DNA of 64,000 nt from Phytohabitans rumicis (GTDB lineage Bacteria > Actinomycetota > Actinomycetes > Mycobacteriales > Micromonosporaceae), in contig NZ_BLPG01000002.1 in NCBI RefSeq assembly GCF_011764445.1, forward strand, positions 496,001 through 560,000, read 5' to 3'. This document shows, piece after piece, positions 46,498 to 54,135 of this stretch; position 1 is the stretch's first letter, and each line of letters starts with the position of its first letter. Made by a program: the position numbers and the translations under genes. The notes under the pieces are model-generated. The model searched no databases and was not told the DNA's origin. It saw nothing but the letters and a program-made list of their open reading frames with translations.

Positions 46498-49400
46498 CTA
46501 TCCTCCTCCGGTAAGGACGGTCAGCTCGATGTGAGGGTATCTCTCTCTGAACTGGCGAATCACCCACTCACACGAGGGGCACACGATGCGTTCGGAGTAC
46601 AGCACGATGGTGCCCCACACGTTCGGCGAGGGCCCGAGCTGGTGCGCGATGTAGTTCAGAATCTTGAACTCGGGTTCGCTCATCCTGTTGTTGTGATCGC
46701 CGACCTGCCAGGGAATGAAAATCTGCGGATTGTGCGGGCCGATCTCTGGCACGAACCCGTCACGCCGGCCCAGTCCGCTCACCGCGGACAGCAATTCGGG
46801 GATCCCACCGGCGATTTCGGTGCGGGCCACGGCGATGTTGCGTCCTGGTGCGACTGACCCTGAGGCGCGTATCCCGAACGCCTCCATGATTACCTGATCG
46901 CATCCGGTGTTGTGGACGAGCAACGGCGCGCGTCCCGCTATCACGTAGTAGGTGTGGGTGTTGGCGACCGTCAGGTCGTACATGATCTTCGAGCCGGTGT
47001 AGGAGCGCACGCCGGTGACCGTGACCGGCTCGGCATCTCGGCTCTGGAGTCGAGACCCGGACGCCAGCGCGCTCGCCTCGACCCAAGCGCCGGCCGCCGT
47101 CGCCCAGAAGGGATGGGTGGGCGTCGTACGGATCGTTGTCGACGCGCCAGCGCGATCGACGACCCGCACGTCCGTCAGGGCGGTGTCACGATTGCGCCAC
47201 ACACGTGTGACCCGCTCGCGAGTGGTCCGCCCAGAGGCCGGATCGGTCGCCAGGACCTGTTCGCCCACCTTGACGTCGACAATCCGACGACGGGTGCCGT
47301 CGGCCATCAGCACTGGGGTGCCCGGATCGAAGCTGTGTCGCCCCAGACAGGACGCCAGCCCGCCGAGGCGCAGCAGGGTGAGGTTGCCGGTTTCACGGAG
47401 TCCGGCCTCGGCGACCTTGAGGCCCTGCACGGCGAGGTACATCGCCTTGAGGGCCTGGAAGCCGACGCTGAGCAGCTTGCCCAGGCCGGCCAGGAGCAGC
47501 GTCTCCAGCGCGATCGCGCCGAGGTTGATGAGGGTCTGCAGCAGCGACTGGTCGCCGTTGAAGAACTTGAAGACGTTCAGCCCGACGTCGCCGATCGTGA
47601 GCAACGCGCCGGCCGCGAGCCCGCACGGGAGCACCAGAATGCAGCCGACGATGCTCGCTGCGGCGCCGACGAGGAATATGTTCTTCGCGAATTCGACCGC
47701 TACGAGGAGGAGTGAGATCTGCAGGTTGCCGGTGAACATCGGATCGAACACCGCGTTGGTGCAGTTTTCGTGGCCCTGGCTGCCGGGGGCGTACACGCCG
47801 TCGCAGATGACGCCGTGCTTGTACGCCCGGGTGAACATCTCCGTGGGATCGGCGAGCACGTTGCCGGCGCAGTTCGCGAACCACTGGTACTTGGTGCCGT
47901 CCATGTACTTTTCCAGGTCCGCCACCGGGCTGTCGGCGTACATCTCGAAGCAGTTATGGATCTCGATCTGCTGCTGGTAGATGTAGGCGTCGTAGGCGCT
48001 CTTGGCGGCGTTGGCCGCCGCCTCGGCGCTGGCGTTGGCGGCGACGGCCGAGTCGTACGCGCGCTTGGCCGCGTCGTACGCCTCCTTGGCGGCCTGCACG
48101 GCCCGGTCGTTCGAGGCGATGGCCCAGGCGGCGGACCGCACGGCGCTGCGGGCGGACGCGTTGGCCTGGGTGGCGGCGTTCCTGGCGGTGGCGACCGCGG
48201 CGGCCGCCTTCTCCACGGACCGCGCGGCGTCGTCGGCGTACGCGTCGGCCCGTTCGGCGGCCTCGGCGGCCTCCTCGGCCGACGCGGCGGCCTGGTTCGC
48301 GTAGTCCGCCGCCAGTTGGGCGTCCCCGTGGGCTTGCGCCGCCACGGCCTGCGCCTCCAGCGCGTGCTGCATGGCCGACTCGGCGGCCTGGTTGATCCTC
48401 TCCAGCAGGCCGCCGACGATGGCCAGGTGAGCCGCGCCCTCGTGGTCGCGCTCCGCCGCCGCGTACCGGCCGACCTGGAGGAACTCGCGCAGCGCGGTCG
48501 GCGGGCCGTCCAGCGCGACCTGGGCGGCCGCCTTGAGTTCCGGGCCGCTGGTGGGGTCGGCGAGGAGCTGGTTGACCCGTACCCGTTCGCCGACCGCGGC
48601 CGCGACGAACCGCCCGGTGTCCAGGAAGTCACGCAGCGCCTGCAGGGTCCCGGCGTCCAGCGCCTCCTGCGCCCGCTGCATCAGCACGGTGTCGCCGGCG
48701 GTCCGCGCCGCGGCCATGATCTGGTTGACCTTGACCCGGTCCTTCGTGAAGCGGCCAGGGTAGTTCTGGGTCCGCAGGAACGTCCGCACGTCGGCGTCGG
48801 TGCCGTCCAGCGCGGTCCGCGCGGCGGCCGACAGCGCGGCGTTGTCGGTCACGGCCAGGTCCATCACCGTCTGGCGGTCGTCCCGGGCGTTGGCCGCGGG
48901 CAGTCCGGTGTGGACGAACAGCAGGATCTGGGCGTCGCTGCCGCCGAGCGCGGCCAACGCGGCCTCCCGGGTGTACGTCCCCTGCGCCCCGGCCAGGCTG
49001 AGCGCGACCCGGCGGCCGGCGGCGACCGCCTCCGCGGGCGGCGTGGCCGGGTCCCGCGCGAGCGCCAGCAGCCGGTTGGTCTCCGCGGTCCGCTTGGTCG
49101 CCTCCTCGGCGTCCCAGTCGGCGATCTGTTGCTGCGCCTCGTACTGTGTCCGTCCGGCCCGAGCCGCCTCCAGCGCCTGGTCCTTGGCCACGGCGAGGCG
49201 CTCGTCGTCGGCCTGGCGGGCCGCCTGGAAGACCGCGACCGCCTGGGTCGCCGCGTTGACCGCGTCCTGCGCCGCCAGGGTGGCGGCCTCGGCGTGCGCG
49301 GTCGCCCGGCCGGCCGCCTCGGCGGCCTCCCCGGCGTGCTCGGCGGCCTCGATCGCGGCCTCGGCGGCGTCCTGGGCGTTCTCGGCGGCCCGGTTGGCGG

Positions 49401-50790
49401 CGTCCCGCGCGGCGATCGCGGAGGCGATCGCCACCCGCAGGTACCGCTCGGCCGCCTCGGCCGCACGTGTCGCGCGGGCCGCGTTGTCCCGGGCCCGCTG
49501 CGCGGCGGCCACCGCCTCCGACGTGTTGGCGCCCGCCGCGTTCGCGGCCGCAACGGCCTCGTCGTTGGCGGCCGCCGCCAGGTTGGCGTTGTGCGCGGCC
49601 GACTTGGCCGCGTCGATCGCGGCCAGACCCGCGCCGATCGCTTCACTGGCGGCGGCCGCCGTGCCGGCCAGGTCGCGCGCCTTCTCCGCCGCGGCGCTGG
49701 CGTTCTCCGCCGCGGTGCGCGCCTGGGCGGCCTTCGTCTCGTCCGTCGCCGCGTCCGCGGCCGCCTTGCGGGCGCGCGCCGCGGCGTCGCCCGCCTTCGC
49801 GGCCGCCGCGGCGGTACGCGCCGCCGCGTTCGCCGCCGCCCGCGCCGCCCGGGACGCCGCCGCCGCGGCCTGCACGGCCACCCGCGCCGCCTGGGCGGCC
49901 TGCTCGGCGGCGAACGCGGCGCGCTTCGCGTGCTCCCCCGCCTGTGCGGCGTTGTCCCGGGCGTCCTCCGTCGCCTGCGCGGCCGCGGCCGCCGCCCGGC
50001 GCGCGCCCTCGGCGGCTTCCTTCGCCCGCGCGCCGTCGTCCTTGGCGGCCTGCGTCTCCGCGGCGGCCAACGCGCCGGCCGCCTCCGCCTGCGCCGCCAG
50101 GTCGGTCAGCGTCGCGACCTCGTCGTCGCGCGCCGAAGCGACCGCCCAGCCGTACTCCAGGAACTGCTCCAGCGCCTCCGGCGTGCCGGCGTCCAGCGCC
50201 CGCTGGCCGGCGGCCTTCACCTGCGGCCCGCCGATGGCGACCGCCTGGTTGACCCGCAACCGCTGGTCGGTCAGCCACTGCGCCTGCCAGCCCGAGTCCG
50301 CGAACGCCCGCAGCGCCTCCGGGTCGTTCGAGTCCAGCGCCTCCTGGGCCACCTCGCGCACCTGCGGGCCGCCGGCCGCCATCAGCTGGTTGACGGTCAC
50401 CCGGGCGTCGATGTCGGACGCGCCCTGCCAGCCGCTGGCCAGGAACCTGCCGATCGCGTCCGGGTCGCCGGCGTCCGCGGCGTCCAGCGCCTGCTTGGCC
50501 GCGGCCCGTACCGCCGGACCGCCCTCGCTGATCGCGCGGGCGACCGCGTCGCGCTCGTCCAGCCGCTGCGCCGCCTGCCACCCGCCGTCCAGGAACGCCC
50601 GTACCTGGTCGTCCGAGCCGATCAGGGCGGACTCGGCCGCGACCCGGACCTGCACACCGCCGGAACGCCACAGGTTGACCGCCATCGACCGGTCGACGGG
50701 CTCGGGCTCGTCCTGCGCCCGGGCCGGCACGGCGTACAGGAATCCCACGAGCAGGGTGAGCACCGTCAACGCGGCGAGCCGAGCACGCAT
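46498..50790 (-). CDS. Polymorphic toxin: ALF repeats, Ala-rich coiled coils, HINT domain, C-terminal deaminase toxin
   Basis: A 1,430-residue protein. Signal peptide (1-~27); a first ALF-repeat block (about 33-205; e.g. VRVAAESALIGSDDQVRAFL, VREVAQEALDSNDPEALRAF); a long Ala/Glu/Arg coiled coil (about 210-580); a second ALF block (about 582-790); another Ala-rich helix (to ~940); a Cys-containing and hydrophobic region (about 945-1110, LLLVAVEFAKNIFLVGAAAS); a HINT autoprocessing domain (about 1147-1294: CLGRHSFDPGTPVLMADGT, TTPTHPFWA, NTHTYYVIAGRAPLLVHN); and a 136-residue toxin. The toxin has SEPEFKILNYIA and VLYSERIVCPSCEWVIRQF, matching the Glu and CxxC zinc motifs of BURPS668_1122-type deaminases. 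The ATG at 50790 gives the signal peptide. It lies 8 bases after the protease-like gene. Confidence 0.88.
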   Translation of the reverse strand: MRARLAALTVLTLLVGFLYAVPARAQDEPEPVDRSMAVNLWRSGGVQVRVAAESALIGSDDQVRAFLDGGWQAAQRLDERDAVARAISEGGPAVRAAAKQALDAADAGDPDAIGRFLASGWQGASDIDARVTVNQLMAAGGPQVREVAQEALDSNDPEALRAFADSGWQAQWLTDQRLRVNQAVAIGGPQVKAAGQRALDAGTPEALEQFLEYGWAVASARDDEVATLTDLAAQAEAAGALAAAETQAAKDDGARAKEAAEGARRAAAAAAQATEDARDNAAQAGEHAKRAAFAAEQAAQAARVAVQAAAAASRAARAAANAAARTAAAAAKAGDAAARARKAAADAATDETKAAQARTAAENASAAAEKARDLAGTAAAASEAIGAGLAAIDAAKSAAHNANLAAAANDEAVAAANAAGANTSEAVAAAQRARDNAARATRAAEAAERYLRVAIASAIAARDAANRAAENAQDAAEAAIEAAEHAGEAAEAAGRATAHAEAATLAAQDAVNAATQAVAVFQAARQADDERLAVAKDQALEAARAGRTQYEAQQQIADWDAEEATKRTAETNRLLALARDPATPPAEAVAAGRRVALSLAGAQGTYTREAALAALGGSDAQILLFVHTGLPAANARDDRQTVMDLAVTDNAALSAAARTALDGTDADVRTFLRTQNYPGRFTKDRVKVNQIMAAARTAGDTVLMQRAQEALDAGTLQALRDFLDTGRFVAAAVGERVRVNQLLADPTSGPELKAAAQVALDGPPTALREFLQVGRYAAAERDHEGAAHLAIVGGLLERINQAAESAMQHALEAQAVAAQAHGDAQLAADYANQAAASAEEAAEAAERADAYADDAARSVEKAAAAVATARNAATQANASARSAVRSAAWAIASNDRAVQAAKEAYDAAKRAYDSAVAANASAEAAANAAKSAYDAYIYQQQIEIHNCFEMYADSPVADLEKYMDGTKYQWFANCAGNVLADPTEMFTRAYKHGVICDGVYAPGSQGHENCTNAVFDPMFTGNLQISLLLVAVEFAKNIFLVGAAASIVGCILVLPCGLAAGALLTIGDVGLNVFKFFNGDQSLLQTLINLGAIALETLLLAGLGKLLSVGFQALKAMYLAVQGLKVAEAGLRETGNLTLLRLGGLASCLGRHSFDPGTPVLMADGTRRRIVDVKVGEQVLATDPASGRTTRERVTRVWRNRDTALTDVRVVDRAGASTTIRTTPTHPFWATAAGAWVEASALASGSRLQSRDAEPVTVTGVRSYTGSKIMYDLTVANTHTYYVIAGRAPLLVHNTGCDQVIMEAFGIRASGSVAPGRNIAVARTEIAGGIPELLSAVSGLGRRDGFVPEIGPHNPQIFIPWQVGDHNNRMSEPEFKILNYIAHQLGPSPNVWGTIVLYSERIVCPSCEWVIRQFRERYPHIELTVLTGGG

Positions 50791-50798
50791 CACCTGAA

Positions 50799-53207
50799 TC
50801 ACCCCGTCACGGTCAGGCGCAGCAGCATGGTGGGCGAGGCGTCCGGGTCCGTACCGAGACCGACCTGGGTGCTGCCGTCCGGGTCGACGTCGACGGTGAT
50901 CTCCTCGCCGTCGTCGCTGATCAGCTCGGCGGTGACCTCGTGGCCGGTGCCGGTGCGCTGCCCGTCGCCGCGGATCTCGAACACGCCGGGGACTTCCAGG
51001 TTGAGAATCCCGGAGGGCGCCCGCACCTTGAAGCACACCAACCCGAGGCCGTCGGCGCCGATCGTCTGGTCGGTGGTGTAGACCTCCAGCAGCCCGATGT
51101 CGCCCTGCGCCGGGGTGTCACAGTCGGCCAGCACGATGTGCCCGTCGCCGGAGATCAGCCGCACGTTCAGGTCTTCCAGGATCTGCGCGGCGTTCGGGTA
51201 CAGGTAGTCCTCGACCGTCGCACCCGGACTGTCCGCCGCCGCGACGGCGGCCTCCGCGACGGCCTCGTCGACCGGCGCCTCCGCGGTCGACGCTGTCGAC
51301 GCCGTGGTGCCGACGGTGTCGCCGGGCAGCGGGTTCGCGTACCAGCCTTGCAGGTCCACCAGAATGTGGGCGGTGCCCGCGCTGACGTTCCGGATGCGGA
51401 TCTTGCCGTCCGTGCCGACCCTGACCACGGCCAGGCCCGACCGGGCGGTCGTGTTCGGACCGGGGTAGTTCGTCAGCGACGCGGCCGGCTCGTTGCCGCC
51501 GACCGGCCACGCCTGGAAGTGCCCGTCCGCGTTGTTCTGGAAGACCGTGAGGTTGACCAGCGCAGCCGCGCCGGCGGGCACGCCCAAGGGGGCGTCCACG
51601 GTGGCGTCGGCCAGCACCGGCCCGCCCTCGCCGACCGTCCGGGTGTCCAGCTTGCGCGTCCCGGCCAGGGTACGCAGGCCCGCGCCGCCCGTCGCGCTCG
51701 TCGTGAAGTAGCCGGTCGCGGTGACGAGGAAGTGAACCGCGGTGGTGCCGTTGTTGGTGATCGTCGCCCGGCCGCTGGCGTCGAGCTTCACGGCGATGCC
51801 GTGCGACGTCTGGCCCGGCGCGTAGTCCATGACGCTGCGGTCGTTGGCCCCGCCCGCCGGGTACGCGCCGATCCACCCGTACCCGGTCGCGCCGACGACC
51901 ACCAGGTCGACGAAGGCCGTGCCCGTGCCCGCCGGGATGACCCCGCCGGTGAGGGTGAACGTCCGGCTCCCCCAGGCCGGCACGACACCGGTGCTGCCGC
52001 CCAGCCCGGTACGGGTGTCGACCAACCGGGTGTAGTCGACCGGCACGAACCCGCCACCCGCCGTCGCCGTGCTGGTGTAGTAGCCCTGGACGTCGGCTAC
52101 GACGTGCGTGCCGGCCACGTGGTTGTAGACGGCCAGCTTTCCGTTCGCGGGGACGGGCACCACCGCGGTGTTGGAGAGGAACTGGTTGGGGGCGGCGTTC
52201 ACCATCGACAGCGCGGGGTTCAGCGGCGTCCCGTCCGGGAACACCGTCAGATAGGTGTACGCCGTGGTCACGGCCGTCACGTCGAGCAGGACCGCGGTGA
52301 CGCCGCTGGCCGGTACGCCACCGACCCCGGTCACCTGGAACGATGTGGTGCTGCCGCCGGCCAGCGGTGCGGCGGGCGTACTTCCGGTGCCGCGGGTATC
52401 CAGCACCTGCGCGCTGGTGCCCAGCCGCACGAAGTTGCTGCCGCGCACCGTCCGGCGTACCCAATCCTTGATGTTGTCGAGCCGCGCCTCCGTCGCCAGA
52501 TTGCGCGTCTCCGCGGCGTCCGCGCCGTGGCAGCGCGACTGCCAGGAGGCGCCGTTGACCGCGACCAGCTCGATGGCCGCGCCGGTGCCGCGCAACGCCG
52601 GCCCGCCGGCGTCGCCCTTGCAGACGCTGGCCGGCGTCGCCTGGTCGCCGGCGACGTCCAGCGCCGCGGTGGCGACCGACTGCACCGCGAACGACCCGAG
52701 GTGCAGCCGGTCCGGCACCCAGTCCGCCGCCGTCCGCCCGAACCCGGCCACCTGCAGCACGTCGCCGACCACCGGCGCGGTGGTGCCGATCTTGACGGGG
52801 GCCACGTCGATCACCGGGCTGGCCAGCTTCGCCAGCAGGAGGTCCCGGGCCACGTGCGGCACCACATGGATGACCGTGCGCACCTGCCCCTTCGTGGTGG
52901 TGGCCAGGTTCTCCCGGCCCACCGTGACCGTGGTCGGGTACACCGGCGGCCCGACCGGGATCGGCGCGGCACCCTGCGCGAAGCAGGACTTCGCCGTGAC
53001 GATCCACTCCGGATCGACCAGCGCCCCGGAGCACCCGCGCACCCCGTCACCCACCTTGACGTCGGCCACGAAGCCGTACCCGTCGGCGGGCGCCGGCGCG
53101 CCGCCAGCGACCCCGAACGCCGGAGCGGCGGCCGCCAGGGACGCCACCGCCGCAACCACTCCGGCCAGCACACCCGCGGCCAAGCCGCGCCGAATCAGCA
53201 CACGCAT
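50799..53207 (-). CDS. Secreted S1 (trypsin-like) pseudoprotease with three beta-repeat domains
   Basis: An 802-residue protein: signal peptide (1-~32), trypsin-like domain (about 36-255), three ~130-residue repeats starting with (V/K)LDTR or RLVDTRTG and ending DVQGYY, TATGYF and DLQGWY, then an acidic C-terminal domain (about 660-802). The protease fold is recognisable (GCSGALVDPEWIVTAKSCF; RDLLLAKLASPV; ASVCKGDAGGPAL), but the catalytic His of TAAHC is gone (TAKSC) and the Ser of GDSGGP is Ala (GDAGGP), so it should be inactive. It precedes the toxin gene by 8 bases and probably shares its operon. A role in surface attachment or toxin handling is inference. Confidence 0.85.
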   Translation of the reverse strand: MRVLIRRGLAAGVLAGVVAAVASLAAAAPAFGVAGGAPAPADGYGFVADVKVGDGVRGCSGALVDPEWIVTAKSCFAQGAAPIPVGPPVYPTTVTVGRENLATTTKGQVRTVIHVVPHVARDLLLAKLASPVIDVAPVKIGTTAPVVGDVLQVAGFGRTAADWVPDRLHLGSFAVQSVATAALDVAGDQATPASVCKGDAGGPALRGTGAAIELVAVNGASWQSRCHGADAAETRNLATEARLDNIKDWVRRTVRGSNFVRLGTSAQVLDTRGTGSTPAAPLAGGSTTSFQVTGVGGVPASGVTAVLLDVTAVTTAYTYLTVFPDGTPLNPALSMVNAAPNQFLSNTAVVPVPANGKLAVYNHVAGTHVVADVQGYYTSTATAGGGFVPVDYTRLVDTRTGLGGSTGVVPAWGSRTFTLTGGVIPAGTGTAFVDLVVVGATGYGWIGAYPAGGANDRSVMDYAPGQTSHGIAVKLDASGRATITNNGTTAVHFLVTATGYFTTSATGGAGLRTLAGTRKLDTRTVGEGGPVLADATVDAPLGVPAGAAALVNLTVFQNNADGHFQAWPVGGNEPAASLTNYPGPNTTARSGLAVVRVGTDGKIRIRNVSAGTAHILVDLQGWYANPLPGDTVGTTASTASTAEAPVDEAVAEAAVAAADSPGATVEDYLYPNAAQILEDLNVRLISGDGHIVLADCDTPAQGDIGLLEVYTTDQTIGADGLGLVCFKVRAPSGILNLEVPGVFEIRGDGQRTGTGHEVTAELISDDGEEITVDVDPDGSTQVGLGTDPDASPTMLLRLTVTG

Positions 53208-53329
53208 GTACGACCACTCCCCCGCTGCAGCCGACCGTCCACAGTCGGCACCGCACCCATCCGTGACCGCCATCGTGCCCAAGCCCGACTTCAAACCGGC
53301 TTCATTCCGCCTTCACCCACCCCACCCGC

Positions 53330-53410
53330 TCCCGCGCCCCGGCCTGCCCCGCCCCGCGCCCCGGCCCGCCCCGCGCCCGGGCCCGCTCTGCCCCGCGCCC
53401 GGGCCCGCGC
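53330..53410. repeat. GC-rich imperfect tandem repeat
   Basis: About three degenerate units of CCCCGCGCCCGGGCCCGC separated by TCTG or GCCT. No coding potential. Confidence 0.6.
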
Positions 53411-53500
53411 TTCCCCGTCGATCAAGGGCATATGGTCGTGCTTTGATCTCTAAACCACGGCCATATGCCCTTGATCGACGGGGAAATCCTTGATCGGCGC
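53411..53500. repeat. Dispersed inverted repeat, GATCAAGGG family (best copy)
   Basis: Arms of 30 bp (53411-53440 and 53456-53485) begin TTCCCCGTCGATCAAGGGCA and pair fully apart from one G-T position; the loop is CTTTGATCTCTAAAC. One extra half-unit TCCTTGATCGGCG follows on the right. Compensating changes (CATATGG against GCAAACGG in other copies, with matching changes in the opposite arm) indicate that the hairpin structure is maintained. Confidence 0.8.
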
Positions 53501-53625
53501 GAGCGCCTCCACGGTGGTACCGCAGGTGTATGGGTGACCGTGGACGCGCCGTGCCGATCCGTCCACGGTGGTCACGCAGGCTCGCCTGGAACTCGGACCA
53601 CTTCGGCTACCTGGTTCGCGTCCCG

Positions 53626-53758
53626 GTCTACTGCCCAGTAGGGGTCCCCTTTGGGGTATCCGCATGTGAGCAGGGCGCCCCTGTTCACGCCCTGGCAGGC
53701 AAAGGGGCGCCCCACTCATGTCCCAATTGCCCACAGGGGACCCTACTGGGCAGTAGAC
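53626..53758. repeat. 133-bp palindromic element with CAGTAGGG arms
   Basis: The 25-bp left end (53626-53650, containing CTGCCCAGTAGGGGTCCC) and 24-bp right end (53735-53758, GGGGACCCTACTGGGCAG) pair with a single extra base. The interior continues as a weaker stem (GGGCGCCCCT against AGGGGCGCCCC). No ORF, so a structured or MITE-like element. A 15-bp match is at 10512-10526. Confidence 0.75.
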
Positions 53759-53830
53759 GCCCCCTCCGCCCGCCAGGAACCCCCCGCCCACCCGCGAGCC
53801 GCCCGTCGCCGCACCGACGCCCCTCCGCCC

Positions 53831-53933
53831 CGTCGATCAAGGGCTTCCGCGTCGATCAAGGGCAAAGGGTCGCGGATCGGAGATCAAACCACGACCGTTC
53901 GCCCTTGATCGACGGGAGAGCCCTTGATCGACG
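53831..53933. repeat. Dispersed inverted repeat, GATCAAGGG family (two units per arm)
   Basis: Left arm: CGTCGATCAAGGGCTTCCGC then GTCGATCAAGGGCAAAGGGT. Loop: ATCGGAGATCAAA. Right arm: CCACGACCGTTCGCCCTTGA then TCGACGGGAGAGCCCTTGAT. Same design as the copy at 34268. Confidence 0.8.
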
Positions 53934-54135
53934 CGCGGGGCGCGGGGCGCACAGCGCACAGCGCGCAGCGCGGGGCGCATGGCGCGGTGGGCAGCGGTCG
54001 GGGGTGGACGTGGGGGAGGTATTGACCTAGGCTGATGCCGCTGCGAGCCGGGCAGTGATCGTCGGTCCATCTGGGCAGTGGTTCCGACGGGTCCCTGCCC
54101 CGATTCCCGGGCCTCCTTACATCTTGAGGTAGGTC

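Larger units (their letters stand above)
53208..54135. other. Gene-free 928-bp region rich in repeats
   Basis: The divergent gap between the toxin operon and the GH5 gene holds no coding region. It contains a GC-rich tandem tract (53330-53410), two copies of the GATCAAGGG inverted repeat (53411-53500, 53831-53933), a hairpin CCGTGGAC...GTCCACGG (about 53538-53568), a 133-bp CAGTAGGG hairpin (53626-53758) and a GCGC-rich low-complexity tract (53935-53990). Promoters for both flanking genes should lie at its ends; none is clear. Confidence 0.75.

Noticed and set aside
47770-51081. A 1,103-codon plus-strand open frame across the toxin gene
   Set aside because: It is the mirror of the Ala-rich (GCC/GCG) coding strand; its translation is a Gly/Arg/Val repeat without domains, and the minus-strand frame has a signal peptide and recognisable domains.
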